Assembly: GCA_007123105.1 (NCBI GenBank)
Contig: SKNY01000065.1
Coordinates: forward strand, 1 to 47,097
Direction of reading: 5' to 3'
Source of the DNA: Salinarchaeum sp.
GTDB taxonomy: Archaea; Halobacteriota; Halobacteria; Halobacteriales; SKNY01
Length of the DNA: 47,097 nt
Shown here: piece after piece, positions 39,422 through 47,097 of the stretch
Layout of the letters: each line of letters starts with the position of its first letter
How positions within the stretch are numbered: position 1 is the first letter of the stretch
The notes under the pieces: model-generated
What the model was told of the DNA's origin: nothing
Database searches by the model: none
What the model saw: only the letters and a program-made list of their open reading frames with translations
Made by a program: the position numbers and the translations under genes

Positions 39422-41074
39422 TCAGGACAGTTGTTTCACGACGTAAGGTCCGTCTTGTTTGTACCCGAGCTGCTCGCGATAGTACTGGCGGGCACCGATG
39501 CCACTGATTACACTCAGACGATCGTACCCGGCATCGGCCGCAATCTCCTCGGCCCGAAGCATGAGCGTCTTGCCGTGGCCCCGGTGCTGGTAGTCACCGC
39601 CGGCACCGATTTCGGCTTCTGCACCATAGACGTGTAACTCCCGGACAATCGCGGCGTTTGCAAGCTCGGTTCGGTGTGTGTCCCCCGGAAAGCGGAGGCG
39701 ACAGAATCCGACGAGAATGTCGGCATCGGGATCTTCGATGCTCAGGAAATGTTCGGTCCCACCGGCAGCCTCGTACGAGTGTTCGAGCAGCTCGAGCTGG
39801 TCTGGCGTCCCGTCTGCGTGGCCCACCTCGCGACACCGAATACAGCGACAACGACCACCCGACTCCGCCAGCCGTTCCCGCGCGAGCTGTCGGAGATTCG
39901 ATTTCCAGACGCCGGCCTCGATGAAATCAGCCGGGATATCGCGCTGGACGCGCTGGAGTCTGACATACGGTGGAATAGCTGCCTTGATCTCGGCGACAAG
40001 GTCGGCGGCCTCCTCATTCGTCAACGGTTCATATTCGCCCTCGCGCCACATGTCGTAGGTGCGTGTTCCGGCCACGACCAACGTTGGATAGATCTTGAGG
40101 TAATCCGGCCGCCATGTTGGATCCGCAAACAGTCGTTGGAAATCCTTCCGGTCCATCTCCGACGTCATGCCGGGTTGGCCTGGCATCATGTGGAAGCCGA
40201 CCTTAAAACCGGCGTCCCGGAGGCGTCGGTTGGCCATACGGGAGGCGGCCGTCCCGTGACCACGGTGCATGGCCCGGTTGATCTCGTCGTAGGTGGTCTG
40301 GACGCCGAGTTCGACCTTCGTGCCACCCAATCGCAACATGCGGTCAATCTGTTCGGTCCCACACCAATCCGGTTTGGTCTCAAACGTCGTCGCGACGTTC
40401 CGGACGGTGGCAGTTTCGTTGCGACTGATGACGTCCTCGAGGTACGCAAACGTATCGGCGGGATCCTGCCGCAGACGTGCTGGGTCGTCGACGTGAAGTC
40501 GCGTATCAGGGTCGAAGTCGTTCATCGCCTGCAAGGCCCGTCTGACGAACCAGGTCTGGTAATCGTGGCTCCGGGCAGTCATCGTACCACCCATGAGAAT
40601 TAGTTCGACCTTGTCGACCGGATGGCCAATCGTCCGGAGCTGGTGTAACCGGAGCGTCACTTGTGCGTACGGATCATACTCTGTTTGCACACCCCGGGCT
40701 GCCGCCGGTTCGTGACCGGTATAACTCTGTGCGCTCGAAAACTTCGATGCCGGCCCACCGGGACAGTACAAACACTTACCGTGGGGACACATTGCCGGGC
40801 TGGTCATAATGGCGACCGGAGAAACGCCAGAAGCCGTACGAACGGGTTTGCGGCTGATCACGGGCTCGACGGCATCAATTTCGTCGGATTGTGCGTGTTC
40901 GAGGATTTCGCCGTTGGTCGGTACCTTTGGGGATGCGTATTGTCCACATACCACCAATTTTTCTCGTTCGAGATCGTCCCGGTCGATCTCCCCGTCCACG
41001 ATGCGGCGGACCAGCTCCCGGCACGTCCGCTCGAACGCCTCTGACTCCTCTGCGGTCGCGCTGTCGGAGTGCAC
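39422..41074 (-). CDS. elp3: Elp3-type tRNA uridine(34) carboxymethyl synthase (radical SAM + GNAT)
   Basis: MCPHGKCLYCPGGPASKFSSAQSYTGHEPAAARG; VELGVQTTYDEINRAMHRGH; C-terminal GNAT DYQHRGHGKTLMLRAEEIA; likely GTG start at 41074. Confidence 0.95.
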   Translation of the reverse strand: MHSDSATAEESEAFERTCRELVRRIVDGEIDRDDLEREKLVVCGQYASPKVPTNGEILEHAQSDEIDAVEPVISRKPVRTASGVSPVAIMTSPAMCPHGKCLYCPGGPASKFSSAQSYTGHEPAAARGVQTEYDPYAQVTLRLHQLRTIGHPVDKVELILMGGTMTARSHDYQTWFVRRALQAMNDFDPDTRLHVDDPARLRQDPADTFAYLEDVISRNETATVRNVATTFETKPDWCGTEQIDRMLRLGGTKVELGVQTTYDEINRAMHRGHGTAASRMANRRLRDAGFKVGFHMMPGQPGMTSEMDRKDFQRLFADPTWRPDYLKIYPTLVVAGTRTYDMWREGEYEPLTNEEAADLVAEIKAAIPPYVRLQRVQRDIPADFIEAGVWKSNLRQLARERLAESGGRCRCIRCREVGHADGTPDQLELLEHSYEAAGGTEHFLSIEDPDADILVGFCRLRFPGDTHRTELANAAIVRELHVYGAEAEIGAGGDYQHRGHGKTLMLRAEEIAADAGYDRLSVISGIGARQYYREQLGYKQDGPYVVKQLS

Positions 41075-41117
41075 GCCTGTGATACGTTCGGGTCGATCGT
41101 CGAATAAGGATGTCGCC

Positions 41118-43016
41118 TCAACCAAGCGAATCGGTGATGGCCTCGACGATCGCTGTCCGGACGGTATCCCGCCGACCCGACAGAAATTGCATGCCGTGAC
41201 GTGATGGCTCGATCCCGGCATGAGGGACCGCAGCGGCCACACGGTCGATCACCGTCGGGAGCTCCGATGGCTCTGCGCCGGCGATCCAGCACTCATCGAC
41301 ACCGAGAACGACCGTGACTGAGGCCGCGTCTTCGTCCCGGTGCAACGCATCGGTCAGGACAGCTGCCGGCGGAAATTCGAATCGGTGAGTATCCTGCTCT
41401 GCATCGAGCATCACGAGATCGCCGCCAACGGTCGAGATTCGATCCACGTTTCGCCGGGCCGTCTCCAGAGCAGTCTCCAATCTGGCTCGGTACTGCGCAC
41501 TGATGTGGCCCGCAAGTTCCCTGGCGGCGTCGCCGTTGAAGAGAAGATCTTCGATGAGTTCGCGTTTGTCATCGTACCGCTGGTAGTACGCGATGAGGGC
41601 GATTGCGTCGTGTCGTTCGGTGAGAGCTTCATCGTCGTAACCGTGAGCAGCCGCGAGCTCGCGGTACACCGACGGTGGTTCCTCGTAACTCACCGCCGGC
41701 AGGTGTACAAACGAATCGGCGGCCTCGGGATCGACCAGTGCCCCGACAGTCGCTGCGACGGTTGTCGCCGACCGGTCGTCCTCGACCACTGCACGCACCC
41801 CAAACGAGAAATCAGCGGGTCGGGGGTTCGAATCGACGATCGCGCCGTCGACCCCGAACAGTTCGAGGAACTCAAGGGCGGCTGCATCCTCGGAATTCGA
41901 ACCGGCACCAACGAGGAGCACGAACGGTTGCGTGCCATCACGGTCGACGTCAAACATGGCATCACCCAGGTCATACGCCCCATCCCGAAGGGGACGGCGA
42001 CGAACGAGATGATAACGTTCGACTGTATCACCGTGTACCTGGTCTATCCACCCCGCTATGGCCCGTTCGAGCGCAGCGCCACCGACAACGCCATCGGCAG
42101 TCGCTGGGTGCCGAATGACGATTGGTGTCCGAACGATGACGGCGCGCCGAACGGCGGTGGCGACTGCGGCAACGTCGTCCATCAGTTTCTGGATGACCGG
42201 GTCTTCGACAAGGGGTTCAACCGCGTCCGGCTGGGCGCGTTCGACGAGCGCCGAATCGATCCGACCCTTGAGATCATCGGCGGCCGCCTCCTCGAGGAGT
42301 GCGATCTCATCGCTTTCGATCTGAATGTCGCCGCGATGTCGTTCGACGACACCGAGGACTTCGACCGCATCGTCTGCAGTGATTGACGGATACGCGCGGA
42401 CTCCTGCGGACTCGAAGGCGGCGATCTCGGCCGTACCGGTCTCGTCGCGTATCGAAAAGATCGTCGGTCCACTCGTTTGCCTGACGTTCGCTACGACGCC
42501 TTCGATCATCACACTCGAACCAACGGCATCGTCGAGCTGTTCGATCGGGACACGTTCGACCGATTCCGTGCTCGCAGTTGCGTCCTCGGTCGGTTGTTCG
42601 GGCTGTTCTGTGGTGGTGAGTGGTTGCTCGTCGGTCGCTGGTTCGGCCTGTGGTGCGGCGGAGGTCGGTTCTCCCTCGGGCTCCGCGTCCGCATTGGGAT
42701 CGTGGACCGATTCGCCACGGAATTCTGAATCCGACTGACGGATCGACCACGCGAGGTCAACGTTACCGTTGTTCTGGACGTTTTCGACCTGGACGATGAC
42801 TTCGTCGCCCTCGGACCAACCTAGGTTTTCCAGTCGCGTATCGAGTTGGCTGCGGTGTAACAACCCAGTGACGGAGTCGCCGATGCGAACGAATACCCCG
42901 AAATCAGCGTATCCATCGACCGTTCCCCGATAAAACCGACCGGCCTCGAGTTCGGCCGCTTCGGATCCGCGAAACTCAAAGAGGATGTCCTCTTCGTGAA
43001 GGTTATCCCAAGTCAT
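41118..43016 (-). CDS. S1 domain + OB-fold + degenerate DHH (RecJ-like) protein
   Basis: S1: LEAGRFYRGTVDGYADFGVFVRIGDSVTGLLHRSQLD; OB: GSSVMIEGVVANVRQTSGPTIFSIRDETGTAEIAAFE; DHH-like VIRHPATADGVVGGAALERAI. Confidence 0.85.
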   Translation of the reverse strand: MTWDNLHEEDILFEFRGSEAAELEAGRFYRGTVDGYADFGVFVRIGDSVTGLLHRSQLDTRLENLGWSEGDEVIVQVENVQNNGNVDLAWSIRQSDSEFRGESVHDPNADAEPEGEPTSAAPQAEPATDEQPLTTTEQPEQPTEDATASTESVERVPIEQLDDAVGSSVMIEGVVANVRQTSGPTIFSIRDETGTAEIAAFESAGVRAYPSITADDAVEVLGVVERHRGDIQIESDEIALLEEAAADDLKGRIDSALVERAQPDAVEPLVEDPVIQKLMDDVAAVATAVRRAVIVRTPIVIRHPATADGVVGGAALERAIAGWIDQVHGDTVERYHLVRRRPLRDGAYDLGDAMFDVDRDGTQPFVLLVGAGSNSEDAAALEFLELFGVDGAIVDSNPRPADFSFGVRAVVEDDRSATTVAATVGALVDPEAADSFVHLPAVSYEEPPSVYRELAAAHGYDDEALTERHDAIALIAYYQRYDDKRELIEDLLFNGDAARELAGHISAQYRARLETALETARRNVDRISTVGGDLVMLDAEQDTHRFEFPPAAVLTDALHRDEDAASVTVVLGVDECWIAGAEPSELPTVIDRVAAAVPHAGIEPSRHGMQFLSGRRDTVRTAIVEAITDSLG

Positions 43017-43163
43017 CTCGGGACCTCCGTGAATGACATCAGGTCACTGCCACCGGCGACTGTCCGGGCCAGAGCACAATACAACGGAAAACACGGAATA
43101 CCGTACGAACTCATTGTCACAGAGGTCAGCCCGGACGTTAAAACGGTTGTCGAATCGTCACCG

Positions 43164-43439
43164 TCATCCGAAGCCCTCGACATCGCCTTGTTCAGCGACA
43201 TACGCGAGACCGTCGACGAGTGCCTCGGCTTCTTCGGGAAAGAGTGCGACCTCGATCTCGTTTCCCTCATCGTCTGCAAACGCGAGCTTCACTCGATTAT
43301 CACCGAACGGACGGGCCGTCGCTGCAGACACATCGTACAGCTTGACAGTAGCTGCTTTCGTTTGGGCGCCAACGTTCTGAACTGAGCCTTGCTTGAGCTG
43401 AATCAAGAAGTCGACGAGCTCGAGCGTGAGCATGGCCAC
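43164..43439 (-). CDS. Conserved hypothetical protein
   Basis: MAMLTLELVDFLIQLKQGSVQNVGAQTKAATVKLYDVSAATARPFGDNRVKLAFADDEGNEIEVALFPEEAEALVDGLAYV. Confidence 0.6.
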   Translation of the reverse strand: MAMLTLELVDFLIQLKQGSVQNVGAQTKAATVKLYDVSAATARPFGDNRVKLAFADDEGNEIEVALFPEEAEALVDGLAYVAEQGDVEGFG

Positions 43440-43471
43440 AAATCACCTGGCGAGAAGAAAACCGCTCCGGC

Positions 43472-44059
43472 TTACCGGTGGGCAGCACCCACGTTCTCCT
43501 CACTCTCGAAGGAGTGCTGGTGGGGTGAGATGCGGGCATACTCGACCGCCCGTTCGCCGAGTTCGACGACACGCTCCTCGATCGCCTCGTCGGTGAATCT
43601 ATCGCCCTCGATGACCGTCCGTGCTCGTGGGACTGCGACCTCCCATGGCAAGACCCACGCGTTCAACGATCGACACACAGATCGCAAATGTTCGAGAGCC
43701 GTGATCGGGAACCGACCCCCGGCAACAGCGAGTAAGCCGACGGTCGCATCTTCGAATTCGTCGAACCCGCAGTGGTCAATCATGTTCTTGAGCACCCCGG
43801 AGTACGAGCCATGGTACATTGGGGTACCAAGCAGAATGGCATCACTTGCAGCGACGACGTCGCGCAACCGCTCGACATCGCCGGCCGCAGCCGCATCGGG
43901 ATCGAGTAAGGGGATATCGAGCGAACGACCCTCGAGATGAGTCGTCTCCGCACCGGCAGTGGCGCTCGCTGTCAACGCCCGCTCGATTGCAACATGGGTA
44001 TAACTGCCAGCTCGGCGACTACCGCTCAATCCGACGACGCGAATGGGTCCGTCGGTCAT
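43472..44059 (-). CDS. NADPH-dependent FMN reductase family protein
   Basis: MTDGPIRVVGLSGSRRAGSYTHVAIERALTASATAGAE...DAILLGTPMYHGSYSGVLKNMIDHCG. Confidence 0.92.
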   Translation of the reverse strand: MTDGPIRVVGLSGSRRAGSYTHVAIERALTASATAGAETTHLEGRSLDIPLLDPDAAAAGDVERLRDVVAASDAILLGTPMYHGSYSGVLKNMIDHCGFDEFEDATVGLLAVAGGRFPITALEHLRSVCRSLNAWVLPWEVAVPRARTVIEGDRFTDEAIEERVVELGERAVEYARISPHQHSFESEENVGAAHR

Positions 44060-44207
44060 ACGGACACGAGCACGCATCGGTGCTTAACGATTGTTGGTCA
44101 TATGACCGACTACCAGCAGGCACTCCAATCCAGTTTCCGTGAAATCAGTTCCGATGAATTGATTCTGTGCTCGCCCGTAAGCCGTCCGACCAAGTACCCG
44201 CAGGACA

Positions 44208-44396
44208 CTCGGGCGGTCAACGGCTTCATTGAATCGCCCCGAGGATGACGGCTGTGTACCAGCTAGGCGTGTCGGTGTGCATCGCCTCGGGGTCAAGCCC
44301 CGAGGCACTGTCTTCCTTATCTGTAACACGGTGCGGACTCGTCGGACCCGAAGCGGCAAAGGCGTGCGTCGATCGCACCCCGTAGCCAAGCACGCC
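44208..44396 (-). ncRNA. Candidate structured element between mutY and the FMN reductase gene (three stem-loops; orientation unknown)
   Basis: CTCGGGCG/CGCCCcGAG (44208-44243), perfect 9-bp GCCTCGGGG-TCAAG-CCCCGAGGC (44284-44306), GGCGTGC/GCACGCC (44361-44396). Confidence 0.35.
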
Positions 44397-44404
44397 GACG
44401 ACGC

Positions 44405-45340
44405 CTACGAATCGTAACCGGAGCTAGCAAGCCGAACAATCGTCGTCCCAACGTCATTCTCCTCGAGTTCGACCAGCCCATCATCAGCAAGGTCATTCAC
44501 TACCCCGCACAACCAGTCTCGACCAAACTCACCTGCTGGATCGTAATCGACACGAACTGTTCGACCTAGTGTATCCAGTGCCACCGGCTCGCCTGAAGTC
44601 AGCGCCCGGACGATTCGGCCTCGATACTGGCGGCGGCTTCCGGCAAAGGCAGCCTGTGTCGGGACGTCCGGTGCCCGAAAGTCACCGGTGTCGTACGCCC
44701 GACACGAGTCCTGCCAGGGACACTCCTCGCAATTCGGATCGGCAGTACAAACCGTGGCACCGAGTTCCATGATGGCATTGTTCCAGGTGCGTGAGCGTCC
44801 TGGGGGGAGCAATACATCAGCCACCGCGCCGTGCGTGGGTGGCTCATCAGCGGTGTCCATCGCGAGCAACCGGTGAACGACTCGCTTGACGTTCGTGTCC
44901 ACGACAGCGCCGCCGGCGTTGAACGCGAAACTTGCCACTGCATTGGCTGTATAGGGACCGACACCCGGTAATTCCTCTAAGGACGCTGGATCCTCGGGTA
45001 TCTCGCCGTCCCACGCCTCCACGATTTGAACGGCGGCCTCGTGCAGATACCGCGCACGTCGATTGTATCCCAATCGATGTGATGACCAGAACGCGATCAC
45101 CACGTCGACTCTCGTAGCCGCAAGCGAGTGGATGTCCGGCCATCGGTCGAGAAATGCCGTCCAGGCCTCCTCGACGCGAGAAAGTTGGGTCTGCTGGCTC
45201 ATGACCTCCATGACCAGAATCGCGAACGGATCCGTCGTCTCCCGCCATGGAAACGACCGTTTGTGTATTTCATACCAGTCGACCAACTGATCCTGCAGAT
45301 CAGAGGCCGGAGCGGGAAGGTCGACGTCAGCCGCGGTCAT
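44405..45340 (-). CDS. mutY: A/G-specific adenine glycosylase
   Basis: HKRSFPWRETTDPFAILVMEVMSQQTQLSRVEEAWTAFLDRWP; LPGVGPYTANAVASFAF; FeS CTADPNCEECPWQDSC. Confidence 0.95.
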   Translation of the reverse strand: MTAADVDLPAPASDLQDQLVDWYEIHKRSFPWRETTDPFAILVMEVMSQQTQLSRVEEAWTAFLDRWPDIHSLAATRVDVVIAFWSSHRLGYNRRARYLHEAAVQIVEAWDGEIPEDPASLEELPGVGPYTANAVASFAFNAGGAVVDTNVKRVVHRLLAMDTADEPPTHGAVADVLLPPGRSRTWNNAIMELGATVCTADPNCEECPWQDSCRAYDTGDFRAPDVPTQAAFAGSRRQYRGRIVRALTSGEPVALDTLGRTVRVDYDPAGEFGRDWLCGVVNDLADDGLVELEENDVGTTIVRLASSGYDS

Positions 45341-45434
45341 GACCGTCTCCGCTCGCTCACGTTACTACACGGTTTCGAGTTTCGTCGCACGCCAGGTCGA
45401 AAGGGGTATGGGGCCAATGCTAATAGCACAGGTT

Positions 45435-45761
45435 ATGAGTCTCGATGAGCTCTCCAGCGAGATTGAAGCCGAATACGATGCGCTCCCCGATGAAATGACG
45501 GTCGCTCTCGATCGACAATCGAAAAACGAACTCGCCTTTCTACAGACCGTGCTCGGCACCGAAGAGACCGACGAACTGCTTCGCCGCGCGATTCACTTGC
45601 TCTTTCAGTCGACCGTCGACGTGGGTGGAATGGATTTCCACCTACGTCAATCATTCGACATCACATACGACGAATATCTATCAGGGATGACCTACGATGA
45701 GATGCGAGGAGGCGGCAGCTACCAGCCGCCAACTGAAGACGATCGACGATATCAATTCTGA
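45435..45761 (+). CDS. Haloarchaeal conserved hypothetical protein
   Basis: MSLDELSSEIEAEYDALPDEMTVALDRQSKNELAFLQTVLGTEETDELLRRAIHLLFQSTVDVGGMDFHLRQSFDITYDEYLSGMTYDEM; start set at ATG 45435. Confidence 0.65.
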   Translation: MSLDELSSEIEAEYDALPDEMTVALDRQSKNELAFLQTVLGTEETDELLRRAIHLLFQSTVDVGGMDFHLRQSFDITYDEYLSGMTYDEMRGGGSYQPPTEDDRRYQF

Positions 45762-45782
45762 GACGGTACGGCCGGTGGGGAG

Positions 45783-46064
45783 TTAATTATCCTCGTTCAG
45801 ATACTTCGCTTCCCATTCCTTCCGTGCCTCGATCTCCCGATGACCCCGTCGCGTAACCGTATAGTAGTTGGTCCGTCGGTCACGTTGACCCTTTTCTACG
45901 AGACCTTTCTCGACTAACGTATCGAGATTCGGGTAGAGACGTCCGTGGTGAATTTCGCGTTCGTAGTACTCCTCGAGTTCGTCCTTAATTGCAAGGCCAT
46001 GTGGCTCGTCCTTGCCGCCGATGACATAAAGGAGATCCCGCTGGAATCCCGTCAAGTCGTGCAT
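45783..46064 (-). CDS. PadR family transcriptional regulator
   Basis: LTGFQRDLLYVIGGKDEPHGLAIKDELEEYYEREIHHGRLYPNLDTLVEKGLVEKGQRDRRTNYYTVTRRGHREI. Confidence 0.93.
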   Translation of the reverse strand: MHDLTGFQRDLLYVIGGKDEPHGLAIKDELEEYYEREIHHGRLYPNLDTLVEKGLVEKGQRDRRTNYYTVTRRGHREIEARKEWEAKYLNEDN

Positions 46065-46268
46065 TGGGAATGACCATTCGATAATTCGTTTCGGTTTACA
46101 ATAAAAATGTCGGGTTGTAAGTCAAAACTTCGATCGAACCGGCCCGCACGGACGAGGACTTGACGTCCAGTGGGTTTCGAACGTGGTCCCGATTGACGAA
46201 AGTATACTCGTCAAATGAACATGTCTGTAACTGTTCGACTTGGCACTCATCAAGTATCGTGCGGAAAT

Positions 46269-46358
46269 GGTAAGCAAGCTTCGCCAAAATCGGCGAAACT
46301 CGCTTGCCGCCCTGAATTGGTCCCCGCTGACGCTTCGGCCCTCCAAAGCGAAGCGTCA
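46269..46358. repeat. Tandem strong hairpins between padR and folD
   Basis: 17-position stem GGTAAGCAAGCTTCGCC-AAAATC-GGCGAAACTCGCTTGCC (46269-46308) and perfect 10-bp stem TGACGCTTCG-GCCCTCCAAAG-CGAAGCGTCA (46328-46358). Confidence 0.75.
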
Positions 46359-46401
46359 CCTGAAGATAGCCACTGGCAGCGTAATAAAACTAACGGATGC
46401 G

Positions 46402-47097
46402 TCAGGACATGATCGTCGGCAGATCGACCTCGAGATCTCGACGTGCAGCAGCAGCCTTGACGGTATTGTACAACAGCATCGCGATGGTCATCGGGCCCAC
46501 CCCACCGGGCACTGGCGTCAGATGTGCTGCCTTTCGTTCGACACTCTCGAACTCGACGTCGCCAACGAGTTTGTATCCTTTCTCGGTGTCGGCATCGACC
46601 CGGTTGACGCCAACATCGATGACGGTGGCGCCGGCATCGACCATCGATCCATCGATCAGTTCGGGAACGCCGGCCGCGGCGATCACGATGTCAGCACCCG
46701 TCGTGTGCGCGGCGAGGTCGCGCGTTCGAGAGTGACAGACGGTGACGGTCGCGTTTCCCCCGGCAGCCTTCTGGATCAGCATGTTCGCCAAGGGCTTGCC
46801 GACGATCATCGAGCGTCCGACGATGGTCACGTCCTTCCCAGCCGGGTCGACACCAGCCTCGGCCAATAACCGGAGAACTCCGTGGGGGGTACACGGCAGG
46901 AACCGGGGATTGCCAGCAACGAGTCGCCCCACATTCTCGGGATGGAACCCGTCGACATCCTTTGTCGGATCGACCCGTTCGAGCACGGGATCAGTATCCA
47001 CGTGCTCGGGAACCGGCATCTGAACGAGAATGCCGTCGACATTCTCGTCCGCGTTTAATTCATCAATCGTGTCTAACAGCACCGCGGCAGAATCATC
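46402..47097 (-). CDS. folD: Bifunctional methylenetetrahydrofolate dehydrogenase/cyclohydrolase, 5' end beyond window
   Basis: [74 protein letters not shown]; frame stays open to 47097. Confidence 0.96.
   Translation of the reverse strand, partial: DDSAAVLLDTIDELNADENVDGILVQMPVPEHVDTDPVLERVDPTKDVDGFHPENVGRLVAGNPRFLPCTPHGVLRLLAEAGVDPAGKDVTIVGRSMIVGKPLANMLIQKAAGGNATVTVCHSRTRDLAAHTTGADIVIAAAGVPELIDGSMVDAGATVIDVGVNRVDADTEKGYKLVGDVEFESVERKAAHLTPVPGGVGPMTIAMLLYNTVKAAAARRDLEVDLPTIMS

Noticed and set aside
41340-42386. 348-aa ORF on the plus strand opposite the S1/DHH gene
   Set aside because: Antisense shadow ORF; the S1, OB and DHH-like motifs are on the minus strand.
1-47097. CRISPR arrays, prophage, integrases, inteins
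   Set aside because: No regularly spaced direct repeats, no integrase or capsid/terminase-like proteins, and the long enzymes (CarB, PyrG, ThrS, PheT, Lhr) have expected lengths without visible intein insertions.

Overview
This is a 47 kb haloarchaeal chromosomal window, judged from the GC-rich acidic proteins, archaeal DnaG, L37e, GuaAB, pelota and RqcH. It is mostly core housekeeping: the end of a proton-antiporter/NADH-dehydrogenase-like cluster, dnaG, pdxS, thrB, carA/carB, pyrG-guaAb, thrS-pheS-pheT, purF-rpl37e, lhr-pelA-rqcH-elp3, mutY, padR and folD, plus two tRNAs (Arg-CCT, Gly-TCC). I saw no CRISPR array, integrase or prophage. The only clear mobile element is an IS200/IS605-type tnpB with a 1-nt frameshift in its zinc finger and an Asp-to-Gly change at the first RuvC position. 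The best candidates for something new are: (1) a six-gene minus-strand cluster linking an S1/degenerate-DHH protein, Elp3, RqcH, pelota, an Lhr helicase and an unknown protein; (2) structured intergenic regions at 46.27-46.36 kb, 44.2-44.4 kb and 22.88-23.01 kb with tandem strong hairpins (candidate ncRNAs, palindromic mobile elements or terminators); (3) a 21-codon mini-ORF that bridges thrS and pheS through stop/start overlaps. Three genes are missing from the supplied ORF track because they are short: rpl37e, a 45-aa membrane protein and the 21-aa mini-ORF. All family assignments are by eye, with no database search.
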